Positions 1-4,860 of a stretch of DNA of 5,443 bases are shown here, piece by piece; position 1 is the stretch's first letter; each line of letters begins with the position of its first letter. The stretch covers positions 1-5,443 of the forward strand of contig DHFK01000029.1 of NCBI GenBank assembly GCA_002400365.1, written 5' to 3'. The translations under genes were made by a program, and so were the position numbers. This DNA comes from Anaerolineales bacterium UBA4826 (GTDB lineage Bacteria > Chloroflexota > Anaerolineae > UBA4142). The notes under the pieces are model-generated. The model worked only from the letters and a program-made list of their open reading frames with translations, was not told the origin of the DNA and did no database searches.

Positions 1-535
1 GCGCGGAGAACGCGCAATCGCTGACGACGCCGACGACCATCGGGCTGAGCGGCGCGGTCGCGAGCGCGATGGCGCCGCCCATAGACAGCCCGAACAACCC
101 GACGCGTGCGATGTCACGCGCGCGCAAGTAATCGAGCGCAGCCAGGAGATCGTCGCGTTCGAAAGAGACGAGCGAGGTGTAATTGCCATCGCTCATGCCG
201 TGCCCGCGAAAGTCGAAGAACAGGGTGTTGAAGCGGGCATGATACAAGAGCGGCGCGTACTTGAGATCGGGGGAACATTCGCCCGCGTAGCCGTGACAGA
301 GAACGATCGTCCCTTGGGGATTGGGCGCGGGGATAAACCAGCCGCGCAACTTGAATCCGTCGCGAGCATTGAACGAGATAGCCTCGAAACTCAATCCGTA
401 GTCGGCGGGCGTCGTCGTGGCATGGCGGCGCGCTGGATAGATCAACTGCCGCGTGCCTGCCCACGCCATCGAAAGAGTGAGAGCGGCAAAGATAAGAACG
501 ATCAGACCACTGACAAGAATTATCAGCGTGAGCAT
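1..535 (-). CDS. Membrane-anchored alpha/beta hydrolase (Bem46/ABHD13-like), 3' end missing
   Basis: A probable serine hydrolase; its substrate cannot be told. The 178 visible codons show a hydrophobic N-terminal segment (residues 2-23) that should act as a signal anchor, followed by an alpha/beta hydrolase core. The core has HGY at 81-83 after strand IVLC (the usual oxyanion-hole position), DFRGHGMSDG at 108-117, and the nucleophile elbow GLSMGG at 149-154 with Ser151 as the predicted nucleophile. The acid and histidine of the triad would lie beyond the left edge, so the gene is incomplete at its 3' end with no stop in the window. The start is well bounded: an in-frame TAG lies two codons upstream of the ATG at 535-533. 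No clear Shine-Dalgarno sequence precedes it. Related single-pass hydrolases (Bem46/ABHD13 type) share this anchor-plus-core layout. It is divergent from the secreted-protein gene at 637. The fold assignment is firm; esterase, peptidase or lipase activity is open. Confidence 0.9.
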   Translation of the reverse strand, partial: MLTLIILVSGLIVLIFAALTLSMAWAGTRQLIYPARRHATTTPADYGLSFEAISFNARDGFKLRGWFIPAPNPQGTIVLCHGYAGECSPDLKYAPLLYHARFNTLFFDFRGHGMSDGNYTSLVSFERDDLLAALDYLRARDIARVGLFGLSMGGAIALATAPLSPMVVGVVSDCAFSA

Positions 536-577
536 TTGCTATGTCAAAATTGGCTTTTCATTGGATCAAAAAAACTA

Positions 578-606
578 TTGCTTTCGTCGTTAAAATGGTG
601 TATGAT
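578..606 (+). promoter_or_regulatory. Sigma-70-type promoter of the secreted-protein gene
   Basis: The -35 box is TTGCTT (578-583, three of six consensus bases, including TTG). After a 17-base spacer comes the -10 box TATGAT (601-606, five of six). Transcription would begin near 612-614, leaving a leader of about 24 bases before the ATG at 637. The gap 536-636 is clearly AT-richer than its surroundings. GGGG at 627-630 is the only ribosome-binding-site candidate and is weak. I found no comparable promoter pair for the divergent hydrolase gene. Confidence 0.6.
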
Positions 607-636
607 AGTTTCGACTAGAGAGACCTGGGGTGTACG

Positions 637-1668
637 ATGAAGTACGTTGTGGCATTGGTGGTTGCGATTCTTTTGGGATTTGCATTGGCAATTTCGAGCG
701 CCAATCCTATTGCCGCGCCTGACACTTCTACGTGCGTTTACATCATAGAGACTGGACACAATATCCACGGACCCTTTCTAGCCTTTTTCCTGTCGCACAA
801 CGGCGTTGAAAACTTTGGCGTTCCTTTGACGGAGGCTTTTTGGGAAGGCGCATACATCGTCCAATACTTTACCGGGGGGCGTTTTGAATTACATCCTGAA
901 GAGTCGGAATTGTATCGCGTTTTGCTCGGACTGCTGGGGCTGGAGTACGGCATCACCGATCCGCCGATCAAGCCGCAGGCGATTCCGCCGGCGAACAACC
1001 CAAACTTTCGCTACTTCCCAGACACCGGGCAGATGATCAGTCTCGCCATCAAAGACTTTTTCGACGCTCGCGGCGGAATTGATGTCTTCGGCTATCCGAT
1101 TTCGGGACTGCATTACGAGTTGGGGGTCTTTGCTCAATACTTCCAGCGACAGCGCCTCGAGTGGACTCCCGCCATCCTCGGCGCGAACCGCGTGCGGTCA
1201 AGCCCGGTCGGTCAAATTTCATTGGACCGCAGATATCCTTTGAGGTTCCAGTGGCGCGCCAAGGCGACGAACGACTGGTGCCCGGCGCGCAGCATCAATG
1301 ATCCGTTCCTCAAGAGCGCGCCGCCCAAGCCGACTCCGACGGCGAGCGCGCCGCGGACTCCAAGCCCGACGACCATGAATCTGCGCGTGCGCGTACGGTT
1401 CAGTCACACCGGCCCCACCGGACCGCAGTTCGTGGACGTGAGCGTCGAGGATCAGAACGGCAATCCGGTTGCCGGCGCCGGCTTGTACGCGGTCATTCAT
1501 TTCGCGAATGGCGATCGCGTGTTGCCGGTCAATTCTTCCGATGCGAGCGGCAAGTCCGCGTTCCAATTCGACATCGGTAAGCAGCCCGCCGGTTCCACGA
1601 CCGTCGTCGAAGTGTTCGCGGCGCTAGGCGCGCTGCATGGAGTCGGACGGGATTCGTTCACGCGCTAG
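637..1668 (+). CDS. Secreted protein with two repeated N-terminal modules, Pro/Thr linker and Ig-like C-terminal domain
   Basis: Exported protein of 343 residues with unknown function. Residues 1-22 form a typical signal peptide (K2, a hydrophobic stretch 4-19, then SSA/NP; cleavage near 22 or 27). Two related modules follow. Module 1 (about 36-105) has ETGHNIHGPFLAFF, FGVPLTEAF and IVQYFTGGRFELHPE. Module 2 (about 126-180) has DTGQMISLAIKDFF, FGYPIS and FAQYFQRQRLEW. Each thus reads (E/D)TG - FF - FG.P(L/I) - QYF..-R.E, a module I recognise from unnamed extracellular proteins of Chloroflexota; it faintly recalls LGFP-type repeats. A Pro/Thr/Ser-rich linker (about 228-246, KPTPTASAPRTPSPTT) leads to a beta-rich domain (247-343) with VDVSVEDQNGNPVAGAGLYAVI and DASGKSAFQF, as in bacterial Ig-like or carboxypeptidase-regulatory-like folds. 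No catalytic motif is visible, so a binding or cell-surface role is plausible. The first 100 codons are AT-richer than the rest. Confidence 0.85.
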   Translation: MKYVVALVVAILLGFALAISSANPIAAPDTSTCVYIIETGHNIHGPFLAFFLSHNGVENFGVPLTEAFWEGAYIVQYFTGGRFELHPEESELYRVLLGLLGLEYGITDPPIKPQAIPPANNPNFRYFPDTGQMISLAIKDFFDARGGIDVFGYPISGLHYELGVFAQYFQRQRLEWTPAILGANRVRSSPVGQISLDRRYPLRFQWRAKATNDWCPARSINDPFLKSAPPKPTPTASAPRTPSPTTMNLRVRVRFSHTGPTGPQFVDVSVEDQNGNPVAGAGLYAVIHFANGDRVLPVNSSDASGKSAFQFDIGKQPAGSTTVVEVFAALGALHGVGRDSFTR

Positions 1669-1679
1669 CCGCGTGTCGG

Positions 1680-1743
1680 AGCAACCGGTTTTCTCCGCTC
1701 GCAAGCAGCATGAGTGACAACGCTAGAGAGAAAACGGGTTGCT
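1680..1743. repeat. Imperfect inverted repeat (hairpin) between convergent genes
   Basis: The arms 1680-1695 and 1728-1743 are complementary at 15 of 16 positions around a 32-base loop. The hairpin fills most of the 88-bp gap between two convergent stop codons (1668 plus, 1757 minus), where a bidirectional terminator is expected. No T-run follows the stem on either strand, so it is not a classic intrinsic terminator. The left arm extended to 1678-1697 matches a motif at 5403-5422 at 17 of 20 positions, so the arms look like two opposed copies of a dispersed palindromic repeat. Confidence 0.7.
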
Positions 1744-1756
1744 GCATTCGAATCAC

Positions 1757-1975
1757 CTACGAACTTGTCTCGCCATCCTCCGTGTCTTCCCACCCGATAA
1801 TCCACACGCACAACCCTGCCAGCAGAATCGTCGCGACGACCAGCGCGGCGAGTTGGGTTGGCAGCAACCCGACGTCCTTCGCCGACCACAGCAGGATGAT
1901 TACCATGCCCACCGCCAACGCGACCCAGGCGGTGAGGCGTGGGTGACGTCCCGCGAAATTTCTCAGCGCAGTCAT
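1757..1975 (-). CDS. Small two-helix membrane protein, unnamed
   Basis: This 72-residue protein has two predicted membrane helices. The first is at about 14-30 (LTAWVALAVGMVIILLW) and the second at about 42-62 (LAALVVATILLAGLCVWIIG and W). A short loop SAKDVGLLPTQ joins them, and the tail is acidic (WEDTEDGE). The basic N-terminus (R5, R10, R13) and acidic C-terminus favour both ends being cytoplasmic. It resembles short unnamed membrane proteins I associate with Chloroflexota, but I cannot give a function. The start is strongly supported: GGAGGA (1985-1990, minus strand) lies nine bases before the ATG at 1975-1973. The gene is the last of three minus-strand genes, 177 bp beyond the coaE stop, and a stem-loop (1997-2024) lies just upstream of its ribosome binding site. 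It converges on the secreted-protein gene. The coding call is strong despite its size because the ribosome binding site, helix pattern and frame agree. Confidence 0.82.
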   Translation of the reverse strand: MTALRNFAGRHPRLTAWVALAVGMVIILLWSAKDVGLLPTQLAALVVATILLAGLCVWIIGWEDTEDGETSS

Positions 1976-1984
1976 CTCGATTTA

Positions 1985-1990
1985 TCCTCC
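1985..1990 (-). promoter_or_regulatory. Strong Shine-Dalgarno site of the small membrane protein
   Basis: On the minus strand this reads GGAGGA, nine bases before the ATG at 1975. It is one of the two best ribosome binding sites in the window and fixes the start of the 72-residue gene. Confidence 0.85.
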
Positions 1991-1996
1991 AATGAT

Positions 1997-2032
1997 TTGC
2001 CGCCGGCAAGATTGCTGGCGGCAAGTTTTTTT
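1997..2032 (+). terminator. Rho-independent terminator-like hairpin, plus strand
   Basis: An 11-bp stem (1997-2007 with 2014-2024) closes a six-base loop (2008-2013) and is followed by G and seven T (2026-2032). The stem is GC-rich. Its one non-Watson-Crick pair (2005/2016) is a G-U wobble in plus-strand RNA but an A-C mismatch in minus-strand RNA, and the T-run is also on the plus side, so orientation is clear. Yet the nearest plus-strand gene ends at 1668, over 300 bases earlier, with a minus-strand gene between. Read on the minus strand, the hairpin is in the leader of the small membrane protein, just ahead of its ribosome binding site. Confidence 0.7.
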
Positions 2033-2033
2033 G

Positions 2034-2147
2034 ACTGCTCAACCTTGCGAAGGTTCGCTGTGATTTCGTGCTAAAAGACGCTTTCCTGCGCCAAGCAGTG
2101 TTACTTTCAATGTCCTTTTGTAACCTTCGCAAGGGTGGCTGAGCAGT
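2034..2147. mobile_element. MITE-like inverted-repeat element, about 114 bp
   Basis: The ends are inverted copies: ACTGCTCA (2034-2041) pairs with TGAGCAGT (2140-2147), and CCTTGCGAAGGTT (2043-2055) pairs with 2122-2134, with one length difference of a few bases between the two blocks. Each inner block is itself a small palindrome (AACCTT-GCG-AAGGTT at 2041-2055, and a near copy at 2122-2136). The 66-base core has no coding sign. The element fills the gap between the coaE stop (2153) and the leader of the small gene. No clear target duplication is visible. Alternatively it is two separate palindromic repeats in opposite orientation, which might also serve as the coaE terminator. Confidence 0.6.
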
Positions 2148-2152
2148 AACAA

Positions 2153-3394
2153 CTAGAATGGTTTCGTGCGTAACTCTGTGGTCAAGCGTTTGCCCCAGAT
2201 CCGATCGCCCGGCTGTAAGCGTTCCTGGACCACCTGACGCCACACCGGCTGCAGCGTCCCCGGACTCAAAAGTTCATAGTTCGACGCCTGCGCCTGCTCC
2301 ACGATATAGTCCGGCGCGCCGGCGTCAATCAGCAGCAAGACGACCTCGCAGAGGAGTTCGCGCGCTTCGTTCTCAATCAGTTCGAACAAGCGGGGCAGCG
2401 CGATCGCCCCATCGGCGACGGATTCCGCCCACAATTCGCGCACGCACGCGACCAGATTTTCGGCTTCCCACGCGGCAAGCCCCACGATGTGATTGTCGGC
2501 GACGGCGATGCGATAGCCGCGCTCGCCCAAGCGCTTGAGCGCCTCGTCGCGCGATAACGGCTCGGCGCGCTGGTCGTGTTTGGCGATCGCCGCGCTCAGC
2601 GCGTCGAGGTCGGCGCGCCGGGAACGGCGAACCTGGATGTCTCGTTTGGCTGCGACGGGCGCCGATGGCTGGGCGAGCGTTTCAACCGGCGGGAGCGGCG
2701 CGCGCGGCGTTTCGACGGCGGGGGCAGCCGCCGGTTCTGGCGGCGGCTCGACGCCAAGCAGCCACGCGCTCTTGTCGCGCGCGCTGGCCGGGTGAATTGC
2801 TCGCCACGCCTTTTCGACCTGCGCGCGCGTGGCGGACTCGTCGCCGTTGTTGTCAATAATGACCTGCGCGAGCCGGAGGTTGCTCGCGTACGCGCCTTGA
2901 GCGGCGAGGCGCGCGCGCGCGTCCTCCTCGCGCAGGTTGCGCGTCTGCAGCACGCGCGCGATTTGAACCTCGGGCGCGCAGGTGACCGCCCACAGCGCGT
3001 CGCACCACTGGTGCATCCCGGCTTCCACCAGTTTGATCGCTTCGACGACGGCGACCGGCTGGCGCGTCTCCCGCAGCAACTCTTTGGTCAGCGCGCCGAC
3101 TGCCGGATGGACGATGGCTTCGAGTTGGCGCAGCGCCGCCGCGTCGGCAAAGACGCGCGCGCTCAATTTGCGCCGATCAATCCGCCCGCTGGGCAGCAAG
3201 ATGTCTGCGCCGAACGTGTCCACGATCGCGCGCCAGGGGGCTGAGCCGCGTTGCATTACCACGTGCGCGAGCGCGTCGGCGTCAATGCCGCGCGCGCCCA
3301 GTTGTTCGAGCATTTTGCGGACAGTGCTTTTGCCGCTGCCCAGGGTCCCGATCAAGCCAATGAGGTACAAGTTGGTCACTTGCCATTTTGTCAT
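2153..3394 (-). CDS. coaE: Dephospho-CoA kinase fused to a GNAT-like domain
   Basis: CoaE phosphorylates dephospho-CoA at the 3'-hydroxyl with ATP, the last step of coenzyme A synthesis, in the cytoplasm. Residues 9-210 carry the P-loop GTLGSGKS (16-23, Lys22), the IDAD segment (37-40; Asp38 is the likely catalytic base), GRIDRRKL (70-77), HP (96-97) and a late VIIDNNG. The usual PLLFE segment reads EAIKLVEAG, a variant I associate with Chloroflexota, and AD before VI.N is AQ. A Pro/Ala linker (about 211-251) leads to a second domain (252-413) ordered like a GNAT acyltransferase: IQVRRSRRADLDAL, YRIAVADNHIVGLAAW, CVRELWA. Its pyrophosphate loop (Q/R..G.G/A) is degenerate (VADGAI), so acetyl-CoA binding is doubtful. 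Ordinary CoaE is about 200 residues. The start is uncertain: the ATG at 3394 lies in a repeat and lacks a Shine-Dalgarno; GTG at 3379 or TTG at 3370, giving the usual short CoaE N-terminus, are alternatives. Confidence 0.9.
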   Translation of the reverse strand: MTKWQVTNLYLIGLIGTLGSGKSTVRKMLEQLGARGIDADALAHVVMQRGSAPWRAIVDTFGADILLPSGRIDRRKLSARVFADAAALRQLEAIVHPAVGALTKELLRETRQPVAVVEAIKLVEAGMHQWCDALWAVTCAPEVQIARVLQTRNLREEDARARLAAQGAYASNLRLAQVIIDNNGDESATRAQVEKAWRAIHPASARDKSAWLLGVEPPPEPAAAPAVETPRAPLPPVETLAQPSAPVAAKRDIQVRRSRRADLDALSAAIAKHDQRAEPLSRDEALKRLGERGYRIAVADNHIVGLAAWEAENLVACVRELWAESVADGAIALPRLFELIENEARELLCEVVLLLIDAGAPDYIVEQAQASNYELLSPGTLQPVWRQVVQERLQPGDRIWGKRLTTELRTKPF

Positions 3395-3433
3395 TGCGGG
3401 AATTGCTGCGCCGCTGCGCGGCTCGCAATGACA
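3389..3433. repeat. Palindromic interspersed repeat with perfect 10-bp inverted ends
   Basis: TGTCATTGCG (3389-3398) and CGCAATGACA (3424-3433) are perfect inverted repeats around a GC-rich core that can itself fold (GCGC-CGCT-GCGC type). It resembles the widespread TCATTGCGAG...GAAGCAAT palindromic repeat of many bacterial genomes; that match is from memory. It nearly fills the 47-bp gap between the DUF3048 gene and coaE, and its left end contains the annotated coaE ATG. Confidence 0.75.
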
Positions 3434-3441
3434 CCACAGGA

Positions 3442-4755
3442 CTATTTCAAATCTAATTGGTAGCCAAGCGGCACGATTTCAAACCAGGTGTTGCCGGGTT
3501 TGAGCGCGAGCGGCTTGCCCGAGGCGTCGGTAAAGCGGAAGAATTCCTGCTCGCTCTGGCGCTGCCATTTGCCTTGGATCGCGACGCCGTCGCGGAAGAA
3601 CCGTGCGTCCCCTTGGCCGGTGAGGATGATGTGAACCGACACCGCGTTATTCGAATCTTCGATGATGTCGGTCTTTTCGTGCTTGGCATAGAGGACGACG
3701 ACATTCGCCGCGCGAACCTGGGTTCGGTTTTCTTTGCCCGATGAAATGCAATCCGCGCCGTTGCCCCACTTGGCGGTGATGGTGTAAAGCGTATCCATGT
3801 GCGCGGCGCCCGTGGTGAAACGCAGGTACATGCCGCTGGCGGCGTCGTACTTCCATTGAACCGCATCCCACGTGGGCCACGGGGCTTTGGTCAAGGCGAT
3901 GCTCGTGATCGGGGTGCCCGCCGGCGCGCGGTCGCTGAAAGCAAAGCCGTACAATGGAATGGACGCTTCCCACTTTTTCTGTTGCAGCCATTCGCGCAGA
4001 CGGGGTCCGGTGGTGTACAAGCGTCCTTGATAACCGTGCGTCTTGTCGTAGCAATACGCCGGTTGGTTAAAGTATTCGTCGAGGTTGACCATCGGCGATT
4101 GCGAAAAGAGCCAGCGCGTGCCGTTGCTCGCGCCCGCGTGCGCGAGCGCGCCGTCGAGCATCGGCGCGATTTGAAAGTTGACGATGCGCCCACTGCGGAT
4201 TGGACCGATGATTGGCGGATCGTTGCTCAGAAAGACCGCGCTGTAGCGCGTGTTGGCGTACTGCGAGCCCACGATGTCAATCAATTCTTCAAAGACGAGG
4301 TCTGCCATGCTCAACCCGGTATGCCAGAAACTGTCACGGACTTTTTGATCGTTGCCGATGCGCGCGACGATCGGGCGGCGTTGCAGCAGCGCCGGGTCAG
4401 CCGCGAGACCGGTGAGCGGATTGACGTTCGCCGGGCGCGCGGGAATCGGCAGCGGCGGGAAGGGACCAAATTTCGGCAGCAAGGGGTCGTTGCTTGCCGG
4501 CACGGCTTGGACGGCCGCGCGCGGCGCGGCTTGAACCGTCGGCGCGGTAGTAGGTTCCGGCGCGGGGGTTGTGGTCGGTGGAACGGGGGGCGGCGTTTCA
4601 GTCGGCGCGAGAGCCGGCATGATGTCTGTGGGGATGGCGCGGGGCGTCCAGGTGGGGCGTGGGGTAGGGGTCGGTTCAACGGCTTCGCAGCCGGCAGACA
4701 GGGTGATGGCAAAGACAAGTACGGCGATCAAGACGGATCGAGTGAACAATGGCAT
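3442..4755 (-). CDS. DUF3048 (YerB-like) lipoprotein
   Basis: Predicted lipoprotein of 437 residues on the outer face of the membrane; the family (Bacillus YerB) has no settled role. Residues 1-22 form a signal peptide ending in the lipobox LSAG-C with Cys23 as the lipidation site. A long Pro/Thr linker (about 28-110, with PTPTPRPTWTP) follows. The DUF3048 core has NPLTGL (112-117), RRPIVARIGN (126-135), HTGLSMADLVFEE (145-157), AVFLSNDP (173-180) and IGPIRSGR (183-190). The C-terminal half ends with the DUF3048_C-type motif GNTWFEIVPLG (421-431). Length and motif order are normal for the family. The start is supported by the Shine-Dalgarno GAGGT (4764-4768), eight bases before the ATG, and by a good promoter at 4788-4815. 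It is the first of three minus-strand genes, with coaE starting 47 bp after its stop. Family confidence is high; biochemical function is unknown. Confidence 0.93.
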   Translation of the reverse strand: MPLFTRSVLIAVLVFAITLSAGCEAVEPTPTPRPTWTPRAIPTDIMPALAPTETPPPVPPTTTPAPEPTTAPTVQAAPRAAVQAVPASNDPLLPKFGPFPPLPIPARPANVNPLTGLAADPALLQRRPIVARIGNDQKVRDSFWHTGLSMADLVFEELIDIVGSQYANTRYSAVFLSNDPPIIGPIRSGRIVNFQIAPMLDGALAHAGASNGTRWLFSQSPMVNLDEYFNQPAYCYDKTHGYQGRLYTTGPRLREWLQQKKWEASIPLYGFAFSDRAPAGTPITSIALTKAPWPTWDAVQWKYDAASGMYLRFTTGAAHMDTLYTITAKWGNGADCISSGKENRTQVRAANVVVLYAKHEKTDIIEDSNNAVSVHIILTGQGDARFFRDGVAIQGKWQRQSEQEFFRFTDASGKPLALKPGNTWFEIVPLGYQLDLK

Positions 4756-4763
4756 ACGGGCGT

Positions 4764-4768
4764 ACCTC
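4764..4768 (-). promoter_or_regulatory. Shine-Dalgarno site of the DUF3048 gene
   Basis: GAGGT on the minus strand, eight bases upstream of the ATG at 4755-4753. It fixes that start. Confidence 0.75.
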
Positions 4769-4787
4769 GCGTCAGAAATTTGCGTCC

Positions 4788-4815
4788 ATTATATCCCAAA
4801 ACGTGCGCTTGACAA
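4788..4815 (-). promoter_or_regulatory. Strong sigma-70-type promoter of the DUF3048 gene
   Basis: On the minus strand the -35 box TTGTCA (4810-4815, five of six consensus bases) is separated by 16 bases from a perfect -10 box TATAAT (4788-4793). Transcription would start near 4781, giving a leader of about 25 bases that contains the Shine-Dalgarno site. It may also drive coaE and the small membrane gene downstream. Confidence 0.75.
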
Positions 4816-4823
4816 AGTTGAGT

Positions 4824-4852
4824 TTGACGCGAGGCGCAATCGCGGTTAAGAT
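4824..4852 (+). promoter_or_regulatory. Possible promoter of the glycosyltransferase gene, giving a leaderless or near-leaderless transcript
   Basis: The -35 box TTGACG (4824-4829, five of six) and the -10 box TAAGAT (4847-4852, four of six) are 17 bases apart. The expected transcript start is at about 4858-4861, at or right beside the ATG at 4861, and no Shine-Dalgarno sequence lies upstream. A perfect TTGACA at 4809-4814 has no suitable -10 partner and overlaps the -35 box of the opposing promoter. Confidence 0.45.
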
Positions 4853-4860
4853 ATTTGCCG

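Noticed and set aside
200..640. Plus-strand open frame of 146 codons
   Set aside because: Antisense to the alpha/beta hydrolase, which shows HGY, DFRGHG and GLSMGG motifs; its tail crosses the promoter region.
2034..2147. A CRISPR array or a small RNA gene
   Set aside because: Only two inverted, unequal copies; no repeated spacing; no promoter or terminator pair that would frame an RNA on either strand.
1665..2243. Minus-strand open frame of 192 codons covering the gap and part of coaE
   Set aside because: It overlaps the small membrane gene, the terminator hairpin and the inverted-repeat element in another frame, has no ribosome binding site, and its composition is Arg/Thr-rich without motifs.
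2576..3244. Plus-strand open frame of 222 codons opposite coaE
   Set aside because: Antisense to clear kinase motifs; Arg/Ala-rich composition typical of a shadow frame.
3389..3433. Intrinsic terminator between the DUF3048 gene and coaE
   Set aside because: The palindrome has no T-run following it on the minus strand, and its ends match a known style of interspersed repeat.
3799..4812. Long plus-strand open frame (337 codons) opposite the DUF3048 gene
   Set aside because: It is Arg/Gly-rich with no recognisable fold, fully antisense to a clear family protein with a promoter, Shine-Dalgarno and lipobox. High GC explains the lack of stops.
4809..4814. Perfect TTGACA as a plus-strand -35 box
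   Set aside because: No acceptable -10 box lies 15-19 bases downstream; it mostly overlaps the -35 box of the minus promoter.
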